From NCBI GenBank assembly GCA_009842205.1, contig VYFX01000041.1, forward strand, positions 1 through 47,623: 47,623 bases of DNA, written 5' to 3'. This document shows, in pieces, positions 18,901-26,541 of the stretch; the first letter of the stretch is position 1; every line of letters begins with the position of its first letter. This stretch comes from Paracoccaceae bacterium (GTDB taxonomy: Bacteria; Pseudomonadota; Alphaproteobacteria; Rhodobacterales; Rhodobacteraceae). The position numbers and the translations under genes were made by a program. The notes under the pieces were generated by a model, which was not told the DNA's origin, ran no database searches, and was given only the letters and a program-made list of their open reading frames with translations.

Positions 18901-20672
18901 TTCACCGCCCCCGAGTCGTATCAGTAATGACCGGTCTGGTACCGGAAATGCGGATTATGCAACAGAGGAATTGCAAACTTCGGGCAATGGGAGCCAGTGT
19001 TGACGGCAATCGATCTCATCCGTTATTGCTTGACGATATACCTGATTTCCTGAACATAATTGGTGATCAGGCAGCCAAACAGGTGATTGAAGCCAATCCC
19101 GTTTATGCCAGAAAGCTCGGTTTCAGCGGCCCGGTCAGCCCGGTCGGCGAGCAGGAAAACTATACCATAAACTTCAGCCAAAACCAGACCATCAATACAA
19201 GCAGCAGCCTCTCACAATCCTTTGCCAACAAGGTTCTATCTCGTTCCATTGTCCTGAATTCATCAGAGCAAACCGAGCTTGTTGATTTGCTACGCTATGA
19301 ATTCGAAGCTATCGTCGAGGAGTTGGATAGTATCAATGCCAATCCTCTGAAACCGAAGGAACTGGACGGGTATATCGACATCAAGGCAAATGTTTTGTAT
19401 TCCGGGCAGGAAATAGACCATCGCGATATAGATTCCTCAGCCTTTTTGAGACCCTTGTACATTGCCACCGGTATCCATCATTTCCACGAGGAGCCAATCA
19501 GTAGCGAGGAATTGAGTAGCCTCGTCAGCAAATCACGAATTGTTGACGGGATTGATGGATTTGCTCCATTTGGGGAACATCTGGAATCGAATCTGGCAAC
19601 ATATCTACAGAATTTACTCCCTCCGGGTATCAGTTTTGGTGATGCCATTGATAATCTTTACGATCAACCATATCGATTCAGACGCAAATTCGATACCCTG
19701 AAAAGACTGATCAACCTCTTGAAAAAAATCAAACCAGGGGTTGTTATTCAAATTGATGATGGACCAGCCAAGGATACGTCCCTTCGTACGGTTGTGAAAC
19801 TGTTTCCTCCAAAAATACAGTTTGCCCATTTACCCCAGGCTTACAGAATCAAGATAATTTCTCCAGGAGATTCGGAACCAAGTCAGATTTTTCTTAACAG
19901 GCTGGTTGCCATGCCTGAAAATTCCATCCGCTTTCAAATGGGTCTCTATTCGGGTGAAAACCTGCGGCATCTGAAGGAGTTCAACAAACAAAGTAAAATG
20001 GAACGCAAGACACCTGTACAAATTCTGGTCGGCAATCATTTGGCTGCAATAGGTGAAGCCAATCAACACAGATTGGGCGCCCTGTCTCTCTTCAGGGACA
20101 AATATGGAGTTCTACAAAGAGGGGTTGTCATGAGCAAGGGAAATGTCGACCTGACAAAGTTACCTGTAGCCGTACCGTCTGGCCGGGTGGCAATTGCTTT
20201 GACCAATTTATTGATCGGGAACAAGTTAAAGGGTCAAAGCATCTGTTTACGGGTTAATTCTGGCAAGGAGGAAATCGTCTGCATTCGCCTTTTCAGAAGC
20301 AGGTTTGATATACATGCCCTAAGGGGTTATTTCACTTTTCCCTATGAAGAGAAACAATTTGGACCCGATGGTGAGGAAGAATTCGGTGCCGAGAGCTTTT
20401 ACAGCAACCGACAGGAACTGGGGAAAATTTTCCGGGTTGAATCCAAGGGTAATTATTCTGGCAATGCCACCAACCTGTGTTTTGATTTTCCAGAACACAG
20501 AAACCTCTATCAAACCATTTTTTCAAACCTTGAGGGTCTGTCCCTGACCACTGATTGGTGGAACAGGAACACGGTCAGTGAAATTATCAAGGATTTGGAA
20601 TCCAACAGGCTCAACCTGAAATACAGTTTTCTTGAGAAGCAGGAAAATCCAGCTAGGAGTTTGTTCGATTGA
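15906..20672 (+). CDS. Strawberry-notch-type SF2 helicase with degenerate N-terminal methyltransferase-like region
   Basis: Giant 1588-aa protein. About residues 255-320 ('EGRSLFFVSTE', 'VAIGNYGGNPTTLLIIGSKR') recall the end of an N6-adenine methyltransferase fold, but no SAM-binding glycine loop or NPPY motif is seen. The Sno AAA/helicase core follows: Walker A 'GFLLADQTGIGKGRSLAA' (about 463), 'LIITNYSQF', motif II 'LLILDESQNAISLRSHTG' (about 606; DESQ replaces DEAH/DECH) and motif III 'STATPMRNQY'. The C-terminal helicase domain has 'YNMAGATGGSYH' and 'SQGRSNRYGQVHRPRVVSVM' (about 950-1000). A further 550 aa are unassigned. Such helicases are common on phages, plasmids and integrative elements and may remodel DNA. 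Here it follows DotA/TraY and an unknown gene. Confidence 0.88.
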   Translation: MLYQTQDMEFDLPQITEESNNPISLTETEWDKHQNPHLAYDQNPDGLQYIGQNSKGIDIFNDSSGNRYSKINNREGVPVLHLESRDHHHTYYLRAKSIEDSKALAASILHMAKDHSIRESDFRNLMSAALERDTLEESKPNEAEFNAAIKEELVEQLLQLAVENSGDRKNYHSAVRMTQHLGPLIEPDPESEEGLLPSINLLILLKRLTRQVNEIDFQGNGWMAKGLPRIYTKRNIQAQVYDLTSSRSELFSERIANILGQREAEGRSLFFVSTEASSRPVDDIRHELGKTYTFEIVAEIQSHVAIGNYGGNPTTLLIIGSKRVHVDQSVPEAVKRTFKVDGLNDLDRLYQEVLRSKKRIIEWEEEHQESGLGTESLEENDRQRIYVPLSKVSKTYTMIPKALENSTTIALSRVAKVFEKEGGVDSVVAKWLGKSEEELAQVLIAEQVDAIAMAEVARRRNRGFLLADQTGIGKGRSLAAISAKAIREGKKVIYFTENTEINIPDVWRDFRSINVLDQLKPIILAVKTVTLSRNDSVMKGQGTKGIGQFENIRTLPAKLRKELYLSEQWPAECNLIITNYSQFRGEDTPSRKWAKNALDKDTLLILDESQNAISLRSHTGQAIRDMIRAVGRSNVIFSTATPMRNQYNGDLYKPLLPNVEGYRLNNILRIKFTGGESAEESFASMLAEDGVFLRRDHDLSNIDFQVRLPKDETIVRYQGIMDRFSPLIEQVLDCSLRVSALVGQAKGNHYTWLLNNGFDRATAQTESETSNQYGMSPGSHLARLSRLMINAIKIDQVVSEVINEINEGRKPLISFHSTGEVLFNELVAAGNEILQSKELNLTLADQIRRVTDSIYKITIANEEVDARDQYEDIKQLSQEIDEKIDLIDHDLPVSPIDSLIDKLAEKGIKVGEISGRNLAYRDNKVIRKPNTGRQQIIERYNNGELDVLMYNMAGATGGSYHSSADFKDQRPRSLIEMETPLDIIKYVQSQGRSNRYGQVHRPRVVSVMTGLVPEMRIMQQRNCKLRAMGASVDGNRSHPLLLDDIPDFLNIIGDQAAKQVIEANPVYARKLGFSGPVSPVGEQENYTINFSQNQTINTSSSLSQSFANKVLSRSIVLNSSEQTELVDLLRYEFEAIVEELDSINANPLKPKELDGYIDIKANVLYSGQEIDHRDIDSSAFLRPLYIATGIHHFHEEPISSEELSSLVSKSRIVDGIDGFAPFGEHLESNLATYLQNLLPPGISFGDAIDNLYDQPYRFRRKFDTLKRLINLLKKIKPGVVIQIDDGPAKDTSLRTVVKLFPPKIQFAHLPQAYRIKIISPGDSEPSQIFLNRLVAMPENSIRFQMGLYSGENLRHLKEFNKQSKMERKTPVQILVGNHLAAIGEANQHRLGALSLFRDKYGVLQRGVVMSKGNVDLTKLPVAVPSGRVAIALTNLLIGNKLKGQSICLRVNSGKEEIVCIRLFRSRFDIHALRGYFTFPYEEKQFGPDGEEEFGAESFYSNRQELGKIFRVESKGNYSGNATNLCFDFPEHRNLYQTIFSNLEGLSLTTDWWNRNTVSEIIKDLESNRLNLKYSFLEKQENPARSLFD

Positions 20673-20790
20673 TCCTATTTGTTTTTTGATGAGGTTCTAG
20701 TGGGTAGTAGTTACCATTGGATTGTCAACTATGCGGCAGTTTTCTGACATACTGTATAGATCTAATGTACAATGGCCTTTGGTGTGGACA

Positions 20791-21178
20791 ATGACACCCA
20801 AAGATATCTACATTAAAGAGTAACTTGGGGAGATGCCCTTTGTGGACATGAACAGGCGCTTGAGTTTGGAGGCAGAGAGGGCATTAGAGACGAAAATGTA
20901 ATATTTCGGCCCTTGCGCGCCCATATCATGGTTACCACTGACTGATCCATCAGAAAGCCGCTGCCTTGGTTCATGGGATCATAAAGAATCATGGCTTTGT
21001 TGATGCCAACAAGCGGACAGCATACTACCTTGTTGATTTGCTAGCAGAAAGAAGTGGTTACGAAATTGTAGCGAGCGATGAGGCAGTTACGGATATGTTT
21101 GTCAGCGTTGCCAATGGTGAAACGGGTTATGAAGAGCTGGCCATGTGGTTTCGGGACCGATTGCAACGACAGGAATGA
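20791..21178 (+). pseudogene. doc: Doc (death-on-curing, Fic-fold) toxin relic with two frameshifts
   Basis: Three frame segments together make a Doc-like protein. From ATG 20791, 'MTPKDIYIKE' stops at 20821-20823. The frame starting near 20820 gives 'WGDALCGHEQALEFGGREGI' then 'RDENVI', matching the conserved Doc 'H..QL..FGG..GLRDE' block, and stops at 20943-20945. The third frame (open after the stop at 20939-20941) gives 'KAAALVHGIIKNHGFVDANK' then 'RTA', the Fic/Doc H-x-F-x-D-x-N-K-R core, and 'FVSVANGETGYEELAMWFRD'. Doc toxins phosphorylate EF-Tu and work with a Phd antitoxin; no Phd gene is seen. Two frameshifts mean it is almost certainly inactive. Its position at the end of the DotA-helicase block suggests a relic of a mobile element's maintenance module. 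Confidence 0.85.
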
Positions 21179-21355
21179 CAAAGATGGAATTCGAAGACGG
21201 GTTGATCCAGCCATTGTCGGATATCAGTTCTGGTTGAGCGTGCCTCTATACGGGGAGTTCCAGAGTGTATTTACCGATTCCTCATAAAGACCACAAATAC
21301 AGGTATAACGAGATAGGGAGTTGCGAAAGCGACTAATTAACAGAATACCCCACCA

Positions 21356-22144
21356 TTACAAATGTTCTGAAAGACCTACAATTTCCTGAACCAGATTAGG
21401 ACTAGCCACAATAGCCTTTCCACCATTGGTGATCATATCAGGTAAATCCAGACCCATTACCTTACCTCCTGCTTCCTCAACGATTAACATTGCTGCCAGA
21501 CAATCCCAGGCATTCATATGGCTTTCCAGATAACCGATATATCTACCACAAGCCACGTATGTTATACTTATAGCCCCGGAACCATTACGACAAAAGATGC
21601 CATTCCTCTTTATCAATTCGGCCAATACATCAGCGATGTTACTTTTGGCATCCTTGGTTGATGTCCCAACACCGACCAAACCATCATGCAAACCCTCTGA
21701 TAAACTTGGAATATTGGGTTTTCCATTCTTATAGGACCCCTGACCCCTGCAGGCATAAAACATTTCTTCATGTACAGGGTCATATACAACACCGATTTGA
21801 GTTGCCCGGTCATCAACACATGCCAGTACCACTGCCCAGACCGAAATACCCCTTACGAAGTTAGCTGTACCGTCTATAGGATCTATTATCCAGGAATAGG
21901 GCGAGTTTTCAGGGTCCTTGTTTGGAAATTCCTCGCCGATCAATCCATCCTCAGGAAAATATTTTGACAGTCTATCCCGAATTAAAACTTCGACTTCCCT
22001 ATCCGCTTCGGAAACCAGGTCCTGTACTCCTTTCTTTTCAACTTTCAGATTTTTGAGATTCCTGAATCTTGTCAAAGCCAACGCCCCGGCATCCTTGCAA
22101 ATCTCCAATGCGGCATCAAGCCGCTGTTTCAATTGTTCATCCAT
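21356..22144 (-). CDS. Inositol monophosphatase-family phosphatase
   Basis: Mg-dependent, Li-sensitive phosphatase family (IMPase/SuhB/HisN/CysQ-like), 262 aa. Family motif 1 is 'WIIDPIDGTANFVRG' with the metal-binding Asp pair, preceded by 'LIGEEFP' with its Glu ligand. Motif 2 is 'MNAWDCLAAMLIVEEAGGKV' near the C-terminus. The substrate (inositol phosphate, histidinol phosphate or PAP) cannot be told from sequence by eye. Its ATG immediately follows the stop of the amidotransferase gene with no spacer, so the two are co-transcribed and probably coupled. Confidence 0.9.
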   Translation of the reverse strand: MDEQLKQRLDAALEICKDAGALALTRFRNLKNLKVEKKGVQDLVSEADREVEVLIRDRLSKYFPEDGLIGEEFPNKDPENSPYSWIIDPIDGTANFVRGISVWAVVLACVDDRATQIGVVYDPVHEEMFYACRGQGSYKNGKPNIPSLSEGLHDGLVGVGTSTKDAKSNIADVLAELIKRNGIFCRNGSGAISITYVACGRYIGYLESHMNAWDCLAAMLIVEEAGGKVMGLDLPDMITNGGKAIVASPNLVQEIVGLSEHL

Positions 22145-22876
22145 CTATGTGTCCTGACGTTTTGAAAAGGAATACTCAAGGAAGTTCACCATCAACCCAG
22201 CGAATTTTTCACTTTCGTTTTGGGACTTGATTTGGTTCTTGCCTTTTTTCCAAAGTTTTTGATCAATCTCGTTATTATCAAGCATGTAATCTAGGAGTTG
22301 ATACATGAAATCAAAGGACATTTCAGGGTGATATTGGGTAGTGAAGAAATGATCCCCGATTTTAAAGGAAGCGAAATTACAGTTAGGGTTTGAACCAAGT
22401 GGCACCGCCTCAACTGGCAGTTCAAAAACCTGTTCACAATGAGCCGAATAAAGACCCAAGGAAGCAATTTCAGTCTGGTTCCAACTCTCAAACGAATTAA
22501 AATCTGTTTCAGCTCTTCCCAGTTGCCATCCCGAACGGTTTTTATCTACTTTGCCACCCAGCGCCTTGGCAATGGCCTGATGTCCAAAGCAACATCCTAC
22601 CGTTGGTATCCTATGTTCATCGAGTTCCCGTATAAATCTCAAAAGGTTATCTATCCAGATCTCGGGATCATTTACTGAAGCAGGGCTTCCGGTAATTACA
22701 TAACCATCATATTGGTTATAGGTTTCGGGAAAAACATTATCCATCACCGGAATTACGTGAAAATCCCAATCGGGTCTATGCGGTGAAAGAATGGAAATGA
22801 ATTTTTCACCATCATCAGGAAACCTCAATGCAAATTCTGAAGTGTCATTACTGGTTAAAAGAATTGCAATTTTCAT
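22145..22876 (-). CDS. Class I glutamine amidotransferase-like protein
   Basis: GATase1-fold protein, 243 aa, with nucleophile elbow 'GCCFGHQAIAKALGG' (catalytic Cys) and the His-Glu pair in 'TQYHPEMSF'. The N-terminus 'MKIAILLTSNDTSEFALRFP' is typical of stand-alone homologues of the GMP synthase glutaminase domain (YfeJ/YpfE type). These act on glutamine-like substrates or peptides. It is not of the PuuD (C26 hydrolase) type, so it does not complete the putrescine pathway of the puuAB-like genes 12 kb away. The stop directly abuts the start of the phosphatase gene. Substrate unknown. Confidence 0.85.
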   Translation of the reverse strand: MKIAILLTSNDTSEFALRFPDDGEKFISILSPHRPDWDFHVIPVMDNVFPETYNQYDGYVITGSPASVNDPEIWIDNLLRFIRELDEHRIPTVGCCFGHQAIAKALGGKVDKNRSGWQLGRAETDFNSFESWNQTEIASLGLYSAHCEQVFELPVEAVPLGSNPNCNFASFKIGDHFFTTQYHPEMSFDFMYQLLDYMLDNNEIDQKLWKKGKNQIKSQNESEKFAGLMVNFLEYSFSKRQDT

Positions 22877-22954
22877 AATTTTTCCACTACCAGAATCCTT
22901 TGTTCAAACCCTAATGACACAAGCAAGAAGCAGTTTTAATTGGAATATCAACAA

Positions 22955-23521
22955 TCAATGATGTTCAATTTCACCCAAAGTGATGTAGGTTGTACCATAC
23001 CTTCTTGCAAATTGCTCTGACCAATTGGAACTGGCGGGAACAGGTGCACCGCTTTCAATGACAAGAACACATTCATTTGCCAACCATCCCCCATTAAGTG
23101 CACTCTGTATTCCGTCTTCAATTAGGTTTTCCCGATAGGGAGGATCCAGAAAAACCAAATCATGTGAATGTCCCTTGTTGGTGGGAAGTCGGGTAGCATC
23201 TGCATGTAATACTCTTGAGTTATCGATAGCTTGGGCTTTTAAGAGATTTCTTTCGAGTAGTGAAAGATTATACTTATTCTTTTCAATAAACGTGGCAGAC
23301 TTGGCTCCTCTTGACAAAGCTTCCATGCCAAGTGCACCCGTGCCAGCGAATAAATCCAAAACTGAGCTGTCCGCAATAAGATTTCCCAAGGGACCATGGG
23401 TCAGAATATCGAACATGCTTTCACGAATCCTGCCCGAAGTTGGTCTTAGCGTTTTTTTGTCCTTCTGAGGATTAGGGGTTTGAAGTTTCAATCCCTTAAA
23501 TTTACCTGCACTTATTCGCAT
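22955..23521 (-). CDS. rsmD: 16S rRNA (guanine(966)-N2)-methyltransferase RsmD
   Basis: SAM-dependent methyltransferase modifying G966 of 16S rRNA. The 188-aa length is normal. The N-terminus 'MRISAGKFKGLKL' and 'LRPTSGRIRESMFDIL' are RsmD hallmarks. Motif I is 'VLDLFAGTGALGMEALSRGA' (about residues 54-73), and the catalytic 'DPPY' (about 126-129) corresponds to NPPY/DPPY of N-methyltransferases. It may head a unit with the downstream amidotransferase gene (78-base gap). A short palindrome TCACAATGTGA lies just upstream (23525-23535) and could be an operator, but this is weak. Confidence 0.95.
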   Translation of the reverse strand: MRISAGKFKGLKLQTPNPQKDKKTLRPTSGRIRESMFDILTHGPLGNLIADSSVLDLFAGTGALGMEALSRGAKSATFIEKNKYNLSLLERNLLKAQAIDNSRVLHADATRLPTNKGHSHDLVFLDPPYRENLIEDGIQSALNGGWLANECVLVIESGAPVPASSNWSEQFARRYGTTYITLGEIEHH

Positions 23522-23593
23522 GTTTCACAATGTGAGATGTTAGTAACGTGAGCCTCTCATACCATTTCCATCGAATACTTAAAAATGGAAATT

Positions 23594-23779
23594 CTATTCT
23601 TTAAAAATAAGTTTTTTTAATTCATCACCACTCTTCTTGACTACTTTACCATCCTCCCATACGACAGCATATTGACCTAGTTTCCACTTCCTTATCAAGG
23701 CCTTTCTGACTGCTTGGCGGAGTCCTTCTAAATGTTGGAGTGCTTCTGGGAGTAGTGAGTTTGTTTCTAAATTATTCAC
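23594..23779 (-). CDS. Small partner protein of the zeta-type toxin
   Basis: 61-aa charged protein with a GTG start overlapping the toxin stop as GTGA, so its translation is coupled to the toxin's. It has a helical N-terminus ('LPEALQHLEGLRQAVRKALI') and a basic/beta C-terminus ('GQYAVVWEDGKVVKKSGDEL'). It does not look like the epsilon antitoxin of streptococcal epsilon-zeta systems. Such short genes are often found next to Gram-negative zeta-like kinases and are presumed, not shown, to be their antitoxin. Here the order is toxin first, presumed antitoxin second, which is unusual for type II modules. Confidence 0.7.
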   Translation of the reverse strand: MNNLETNSLLPEALQHLEGLRQAVRKALIRKWKLGQYAVVWEDGKVVKKSGDELKKLIFKE

Positions 23780-24345
23780 TTGCTAGCCTTTTCAAGAATC
23801 TTGAATAGATATTCATCCATAATATGGCGATAATTGCCGTGTTGTACAAATACGGACTTTGGTTCAATTTCATCATTCATGTAGCAAATACATTGGTCCA
23901 TGAGATGGCTATATTTGTTCAAAAGCATACGAAGACTTCTAGGAAATCTTCTTTTAATATCCCTTGATGGTATGTTATGACCGCCGCAGTTGACCCTTTC
24001 CATAACCCGATTTATTGACATCTCCACACTGGGCAGTGCCAAATAGAACAAAATAATCCGCCAATTCTCAGCACGAAGCCGATCAATAAGCCTTAGATGG
24101 GAACGGCCTGACAATGTTGTTTCAATTGCAAAATCGTTTTGATCAACCACACATTTCTCGAGCTCACTTAGAAATAAGCGACTTGCTGTGAGCAATTTCC
24201 GTTCAGGGAATAAGGGTGAAATACCCGCAGCTATGAGGTCAGCGTTAATGAAATTAACATCCTCTGATAGCCGTTTCAGATAATCCAAACCCAGAGTTGT
24301 TTTTCCTGCACCGTTTGGGCCAGCTAAAATCCAGCAGGTAGGCAT
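23776..24345 (-). CDS. Zeta toxin-family P-loop kinase
   Basis: P-loop kinase-like protein of 189 aa from ATG 24345 (an in-frame TTG lies at 24348). The Walker A motif is 'LAGPNGAGKTTLG' at the N-terminus, followed by 'FINADLIAAGISPLFPE' and 'FAIETTLSGRSHLRLI', all typical of the zeta/UDP-GlcNAc kinase superfamily; a conserved Asp/Arg set supports phosphotransfer. True zeta toxins phosphorylate UDP-N-acetylglucosamine and block wall synthesis. Whether this short Gram-negative relative does so is unproved. Coupled to the 61-aa gene downstream. Minus strand, between rsmD and an FAD reductase. Confidence 0.88.
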   Translation of the reverse strand: MPTCWILAGPNGAGKTTLGLDYLKRLSEDVNFINADLIAAGISPLFPERKLLTASRLFLSELEKCVVDQNDFAIETTLSGRSHLRLIDRLRAENWRIILFYLALPSVEMSINRVMERVNCGGHNIPSRDIKRRFPRSLRMLLNKYSHLMDQCICYMNDEIEPKSVFVQHGNYRHIMDEYLFKILEKASK

Positions 24346-24406
24346 CAAACATCATCCATGACAGTCAAACATTATTCCATATCTGGTTTTGAGTTATCGG
24401 TCTTGA

Positions 24407-25624
24407 CTACCGTTTACTTCTCAGAAGTTGCTTTAAATCGCTGTCAGGATTACCCAAGGTTTCAGGGTCAACGCTAATTCCCTGTTCGAGGATACGCTTG
24501 CCAACCATATACGACCTTGGATCATTTATGGCATCCACGGCAATGAGGTCATCATTCCTCATATACCAGAAGCTGATAGAATCTTCCAAATTGCCCTGTC
24601 TGGTAATTATGCTTGTATATCCAGTCCCCAAGCCGGAAATCTGAAGCTTGGCCTCGTATTGATCTGTCCAAAACCATGGTACAAATTTATAGTCCTTATC
24701 AGTCCCCATTATGTTTTCTGCCACCGTTTCGGACTGGTCGATTGCATTTTGTACGCTTTCCAGCCTGATAAATGTATCCTGCCACGGAAAGGAAGTACAA
24801 TCACCTGATGCCCAGATATTCGTGTGGGAGGTTTGCCCCTTTGCATTGACCCTGATGCCATTTGAAATGTCGAGCCCTGCCTCTTTTGCCAGAGCGTCAC
24901 CCGGCTGGACTCCGATACCTACAATGACAAAATCCACATCCAATTCATCGTCGTTTGACAACACGGCTTTTTGAACCCTTTCGTTACCCTCCAATTGTTT
25001 TAATCCAACACCTTCCAGCAAACTTACACCCTTGCTGATATGAAGGTTTCTGAAGTAAGCAGATGTTTCTGGTGCTACGACTCGCTGCATGATTCTTTCA
25101 GCAGCTTCCACGATGGTTACCTGCAAACCTTTGGAAATCAGGGCAGATGCGGTTTCCAAACCAATAAATCCTCCACCGACAACCAAAACCTTTCTGTTTT
25201 CTTCAAGTTCCGGTTGCAGGGCAGTGATGTCGGCAAGATCTCTGATGTAATAAAGACCTCCTAAATCACCTCCTAGTCGGGCCGGCAATTTTGTTGGATG
25301 AGAGCCGGTAGTCAATACCAGGTGATCGTATGGGATTGATTGACCGTTGGCTTTGACACAGGAGGCATTTAAATCGATTTCCTCACAACGGATACCCAGC
25401 ATCAAGTCTATGTCATTTTCCGTGTAATATGATTGCTGGCGGAGGTATAGCCTGGTTTTTTCCATTTCCCCGGTCAGGTATTTCTTGGAAAGTGGAGGTC
25501 TTTGGTAGGGCAATTCAGGTTCACCACAAATCATGGTTATCTTGCCAGAATAATCCAATGCCCGTAATTTTGACACGACCGATAATCCAGCCTGGCCTCC
25601 TCCGACTACAACTACCCTTTCCAT
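24407..25624 (-). CDS. FAD-dependent NAD(P)H oxidoreductase, ferredoxin-reductase type
   Basis: Two-dinucleotide-binding flavoprotein, 405 aa, of the rubredoxin/putidaredoxin/rhodocoxin reductase family. The FAD motif is 'VVVVGGGQAGLSVVSKLRAL' at residue 4, with 'PYQRPPLSKKYLTG' next to it. The NAD motif is 'KVLVVGGGFIGLETASAL' (about 144-161), and the second FAD contact is 'NIWASGDCTSFPW' (about 270-282). The C-terminal reductase domain includes 'PWFWTDQYEAKLQISGLG'. It would pass electrons from NAD(P)H to a ferredoxin or oxygenase component; no ferredoxin or P450 gene is nearby. Divergent from the peroxiredoxin gene, sharing an 84-base AT-rich promoter region. Confidence 0.9.
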   Translation of the reverse strand: MERVVVVGGGQAGLSVVSKLRALDYSGKITMICGEPELPYQRPPLSKKYLTGEMEKTRLYLRQQSYYTENDIDLMLGIRCEEIDLNASCVKANGQSIPYDHLVLTTGSHPTKLPARLGGDLGGLYYIRDLADITALQPELEENRKVLVVGGGFIGLETASALISKGLQVTIVEAAERIMQRVVAPETSAYFRNLHISKGVSLLEGVGLKQLEGNERVQKAVLSNDDELDVDFVIVGIGVQPGDALAKEAGLDISNGIRVNAKGQTSHTNIWASGDCTSFPWQDTFIRLESVQNAIDQSETVAENIMGTDKDYKFVPWFWTDQYEAKLQISGLGTGYTSIITRQGNLEDSISFWYMRNDDLIAVDAINDPRSYMVGKRILEQGISVDPETLGNPDSDLKQLLRSKR

Positions 25625-25639
25625 AAATCATCCCTAAAT

Positions 25640-25656
25640 GATAATAATACGATAAT
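25640..25656. promoter_or_regulatory. Possible Fur-like box in the divergent reductase/peroxiredoxin promoter
   Basis: Two GATAAT hexamers start at 25640 and 25651, eleven bases apart, in the 84-base gap between two divergent redox genes. GATAAT repeats are the unit of classical Fur boxes, but spacing and context differ from the canonical site, and the whole gap is AT-rich. A TATATT at 25675-25680 could be the -10 of the peroxiredoxin gene. Weak. Confidence 0.25.
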
Positions 25657-25708
25657 AAAGTAAACTAATTATTGTATATTTTGTGACAAAGAAAAAAGAA
25701 GGAATATT

Positions 25709-26197
25709 ATGGAAGTTTCAATCGGAAGCAGGCTACCTGAAGCAAAATTGATGCAGTTTGGCCTGAAAGGTCCTGAAGAGGTCTCGCTGAATGAATTGAT
25801 CGGAGGTGAAAATGTCGTGATTTTTGCCGTACCAGGAGCATTTACACCAACCTGTTCAGTTTCACATGTTCCAAGTTTTGTAAGGAATGCATCAAAACTT
25901 TCCGACAAGGGGATAACCAAAATCATCTGCGTCTCGGTCAATGATCCCTTTGTTTTGCAAGCTTGGGAGAAGAACCTTGATATCAAGGAATCAGGCATTC
26001 TGCTTTTGGGTGACGCAGAAGGTGAATTCATCAGGGCGATAGGGATGGAATTTTCGGCCCCTGCCGTGGGACTTGTTGGTAGATCGAAAAGGTTTACGAT
26101 GTATGTTGAAGATGGGGTAGTCAAACAACTCAACGTTGAATCCAACCCGGGCGTATGTGAAATCTCTGCTGCAGAAACCCTGCTGGAACAGATTTAA
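25709..26197 (+). CDS. Peroxiredoxin, Prx5 family
   Basis: Thiol peroxidase of 162 aa that reduces hydrogen and organic peroxides. The peroxidatic-site motif 'AVPGAFTPTCSVSHVPSF' places the active Cys at about residue 49. Other family marks are 'ICVSVNDPFVLQAWEKNL', 'LLLGDAEGEFIRAIGMEF' and a late Cys in 'NPGVCEISAAETLL'. The latter Cys could act as the resolving residue, as in glutaredoxin-dependent Prx5 proteins; this is inferred. A good ribosome-binding site (AAGGA) lies ahead of the ATG. Convergent with the PCD gene, 23 bases apart. Confidence 0.93.
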   Translation: MEVSIGSRLPEAKLMQFGLKGPEEVSLNELIGGENVVIFAVPGAFTPTCSVSHVPSFVRNASKLSDKGITKIICVSVNDPFVLQAWEKNLDIKESGILLLGDAEGEFIRAIGMEFSAPAVGLVGRSKRFTMYVEDGVVKQLNVESNPGVCEISAAETLLEQI

Positions 26198-26220
26198 TTC
26201 AGTTAGTCCTTGAATAATTT

Positions 26221-26538
26221 TCAGACACCGGTTTGGTCAGGGCTTGCCCTTAGCTTGTCAATGCGTTTGGCCAGTCGAATATCAAGGCTTGTCAGACCCT
26301 TGGCACTATGGGTGGTAAGGATCAATATGACCCTGTTATAGACATTGTGGATTTCGGGATGATGGTTTAGTTTTTCTGAAATCAAACCAACTTCCACCAG
26401 CCAACCCAATGCTTCGATGAAATTTTTGAATTTAAAGGATTTTGCTATGGAATCCTTTTCATCAATGTACGTCCAGCCCGATTGTTCCAGCTCTGCCAGC
26501 ATGACCTTCCGTTCATTCCCAGTAAGTAATTCCACCAT
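26221..26538 (-). CDS. Pterin-4-alpha-carbinolamine dehydratase (PhhB/DCoH)
   Basis: 105-aa protein matching the PCD/DCoH fold. The signature 'EKLNHHPEIHNVYNRVILIL' with 'THSAKGLTSLD' matches the family pattern E/D-K-x-x-H-H-P ... N-V-Y ... T-H-x-x-x-G-L-T-x-x-D, including the catalytic His pair. The enzyme dehydrates the 4a-hydroxy-tetrahydropterin formed by aromatic amino-acid hydroxylases. No hydroxylase is in the window; many bacteria use the protein in molybdopterin or folate-related roles instead. Three bases after the stop of the acetyltransferase-like gene, so same operon. Confidence 0.93.
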   Translation of the reverse strand: MVELLTGNERKVMLAELEQSGWTYIDEKDSIAKSFKFKNFIEALGWLVEVGLISEKLNHHPEIHNVYNRVILILTTHSAKGLTSLDIRLAKRIDKLRASPDQTGV

Positions 26539-26541
26539 GAT

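Noticed and set aside
21320-21333. Short hairpin GTTGC-GAAA-GCGAC downstream of the phosphatase gene
   Set aside because: Five-base stem with no T tail on either strand; too weak to call a terminator or RNA.
22145-22876. Amidotransferase as PuuD completing the putrescine pathway
   Set aside because: The nucleophile motif GCCFGHQ and N-terminus fit the stand-alone GATase1 group, not the C26 gamma-glutamyl-GABA hydrolases.
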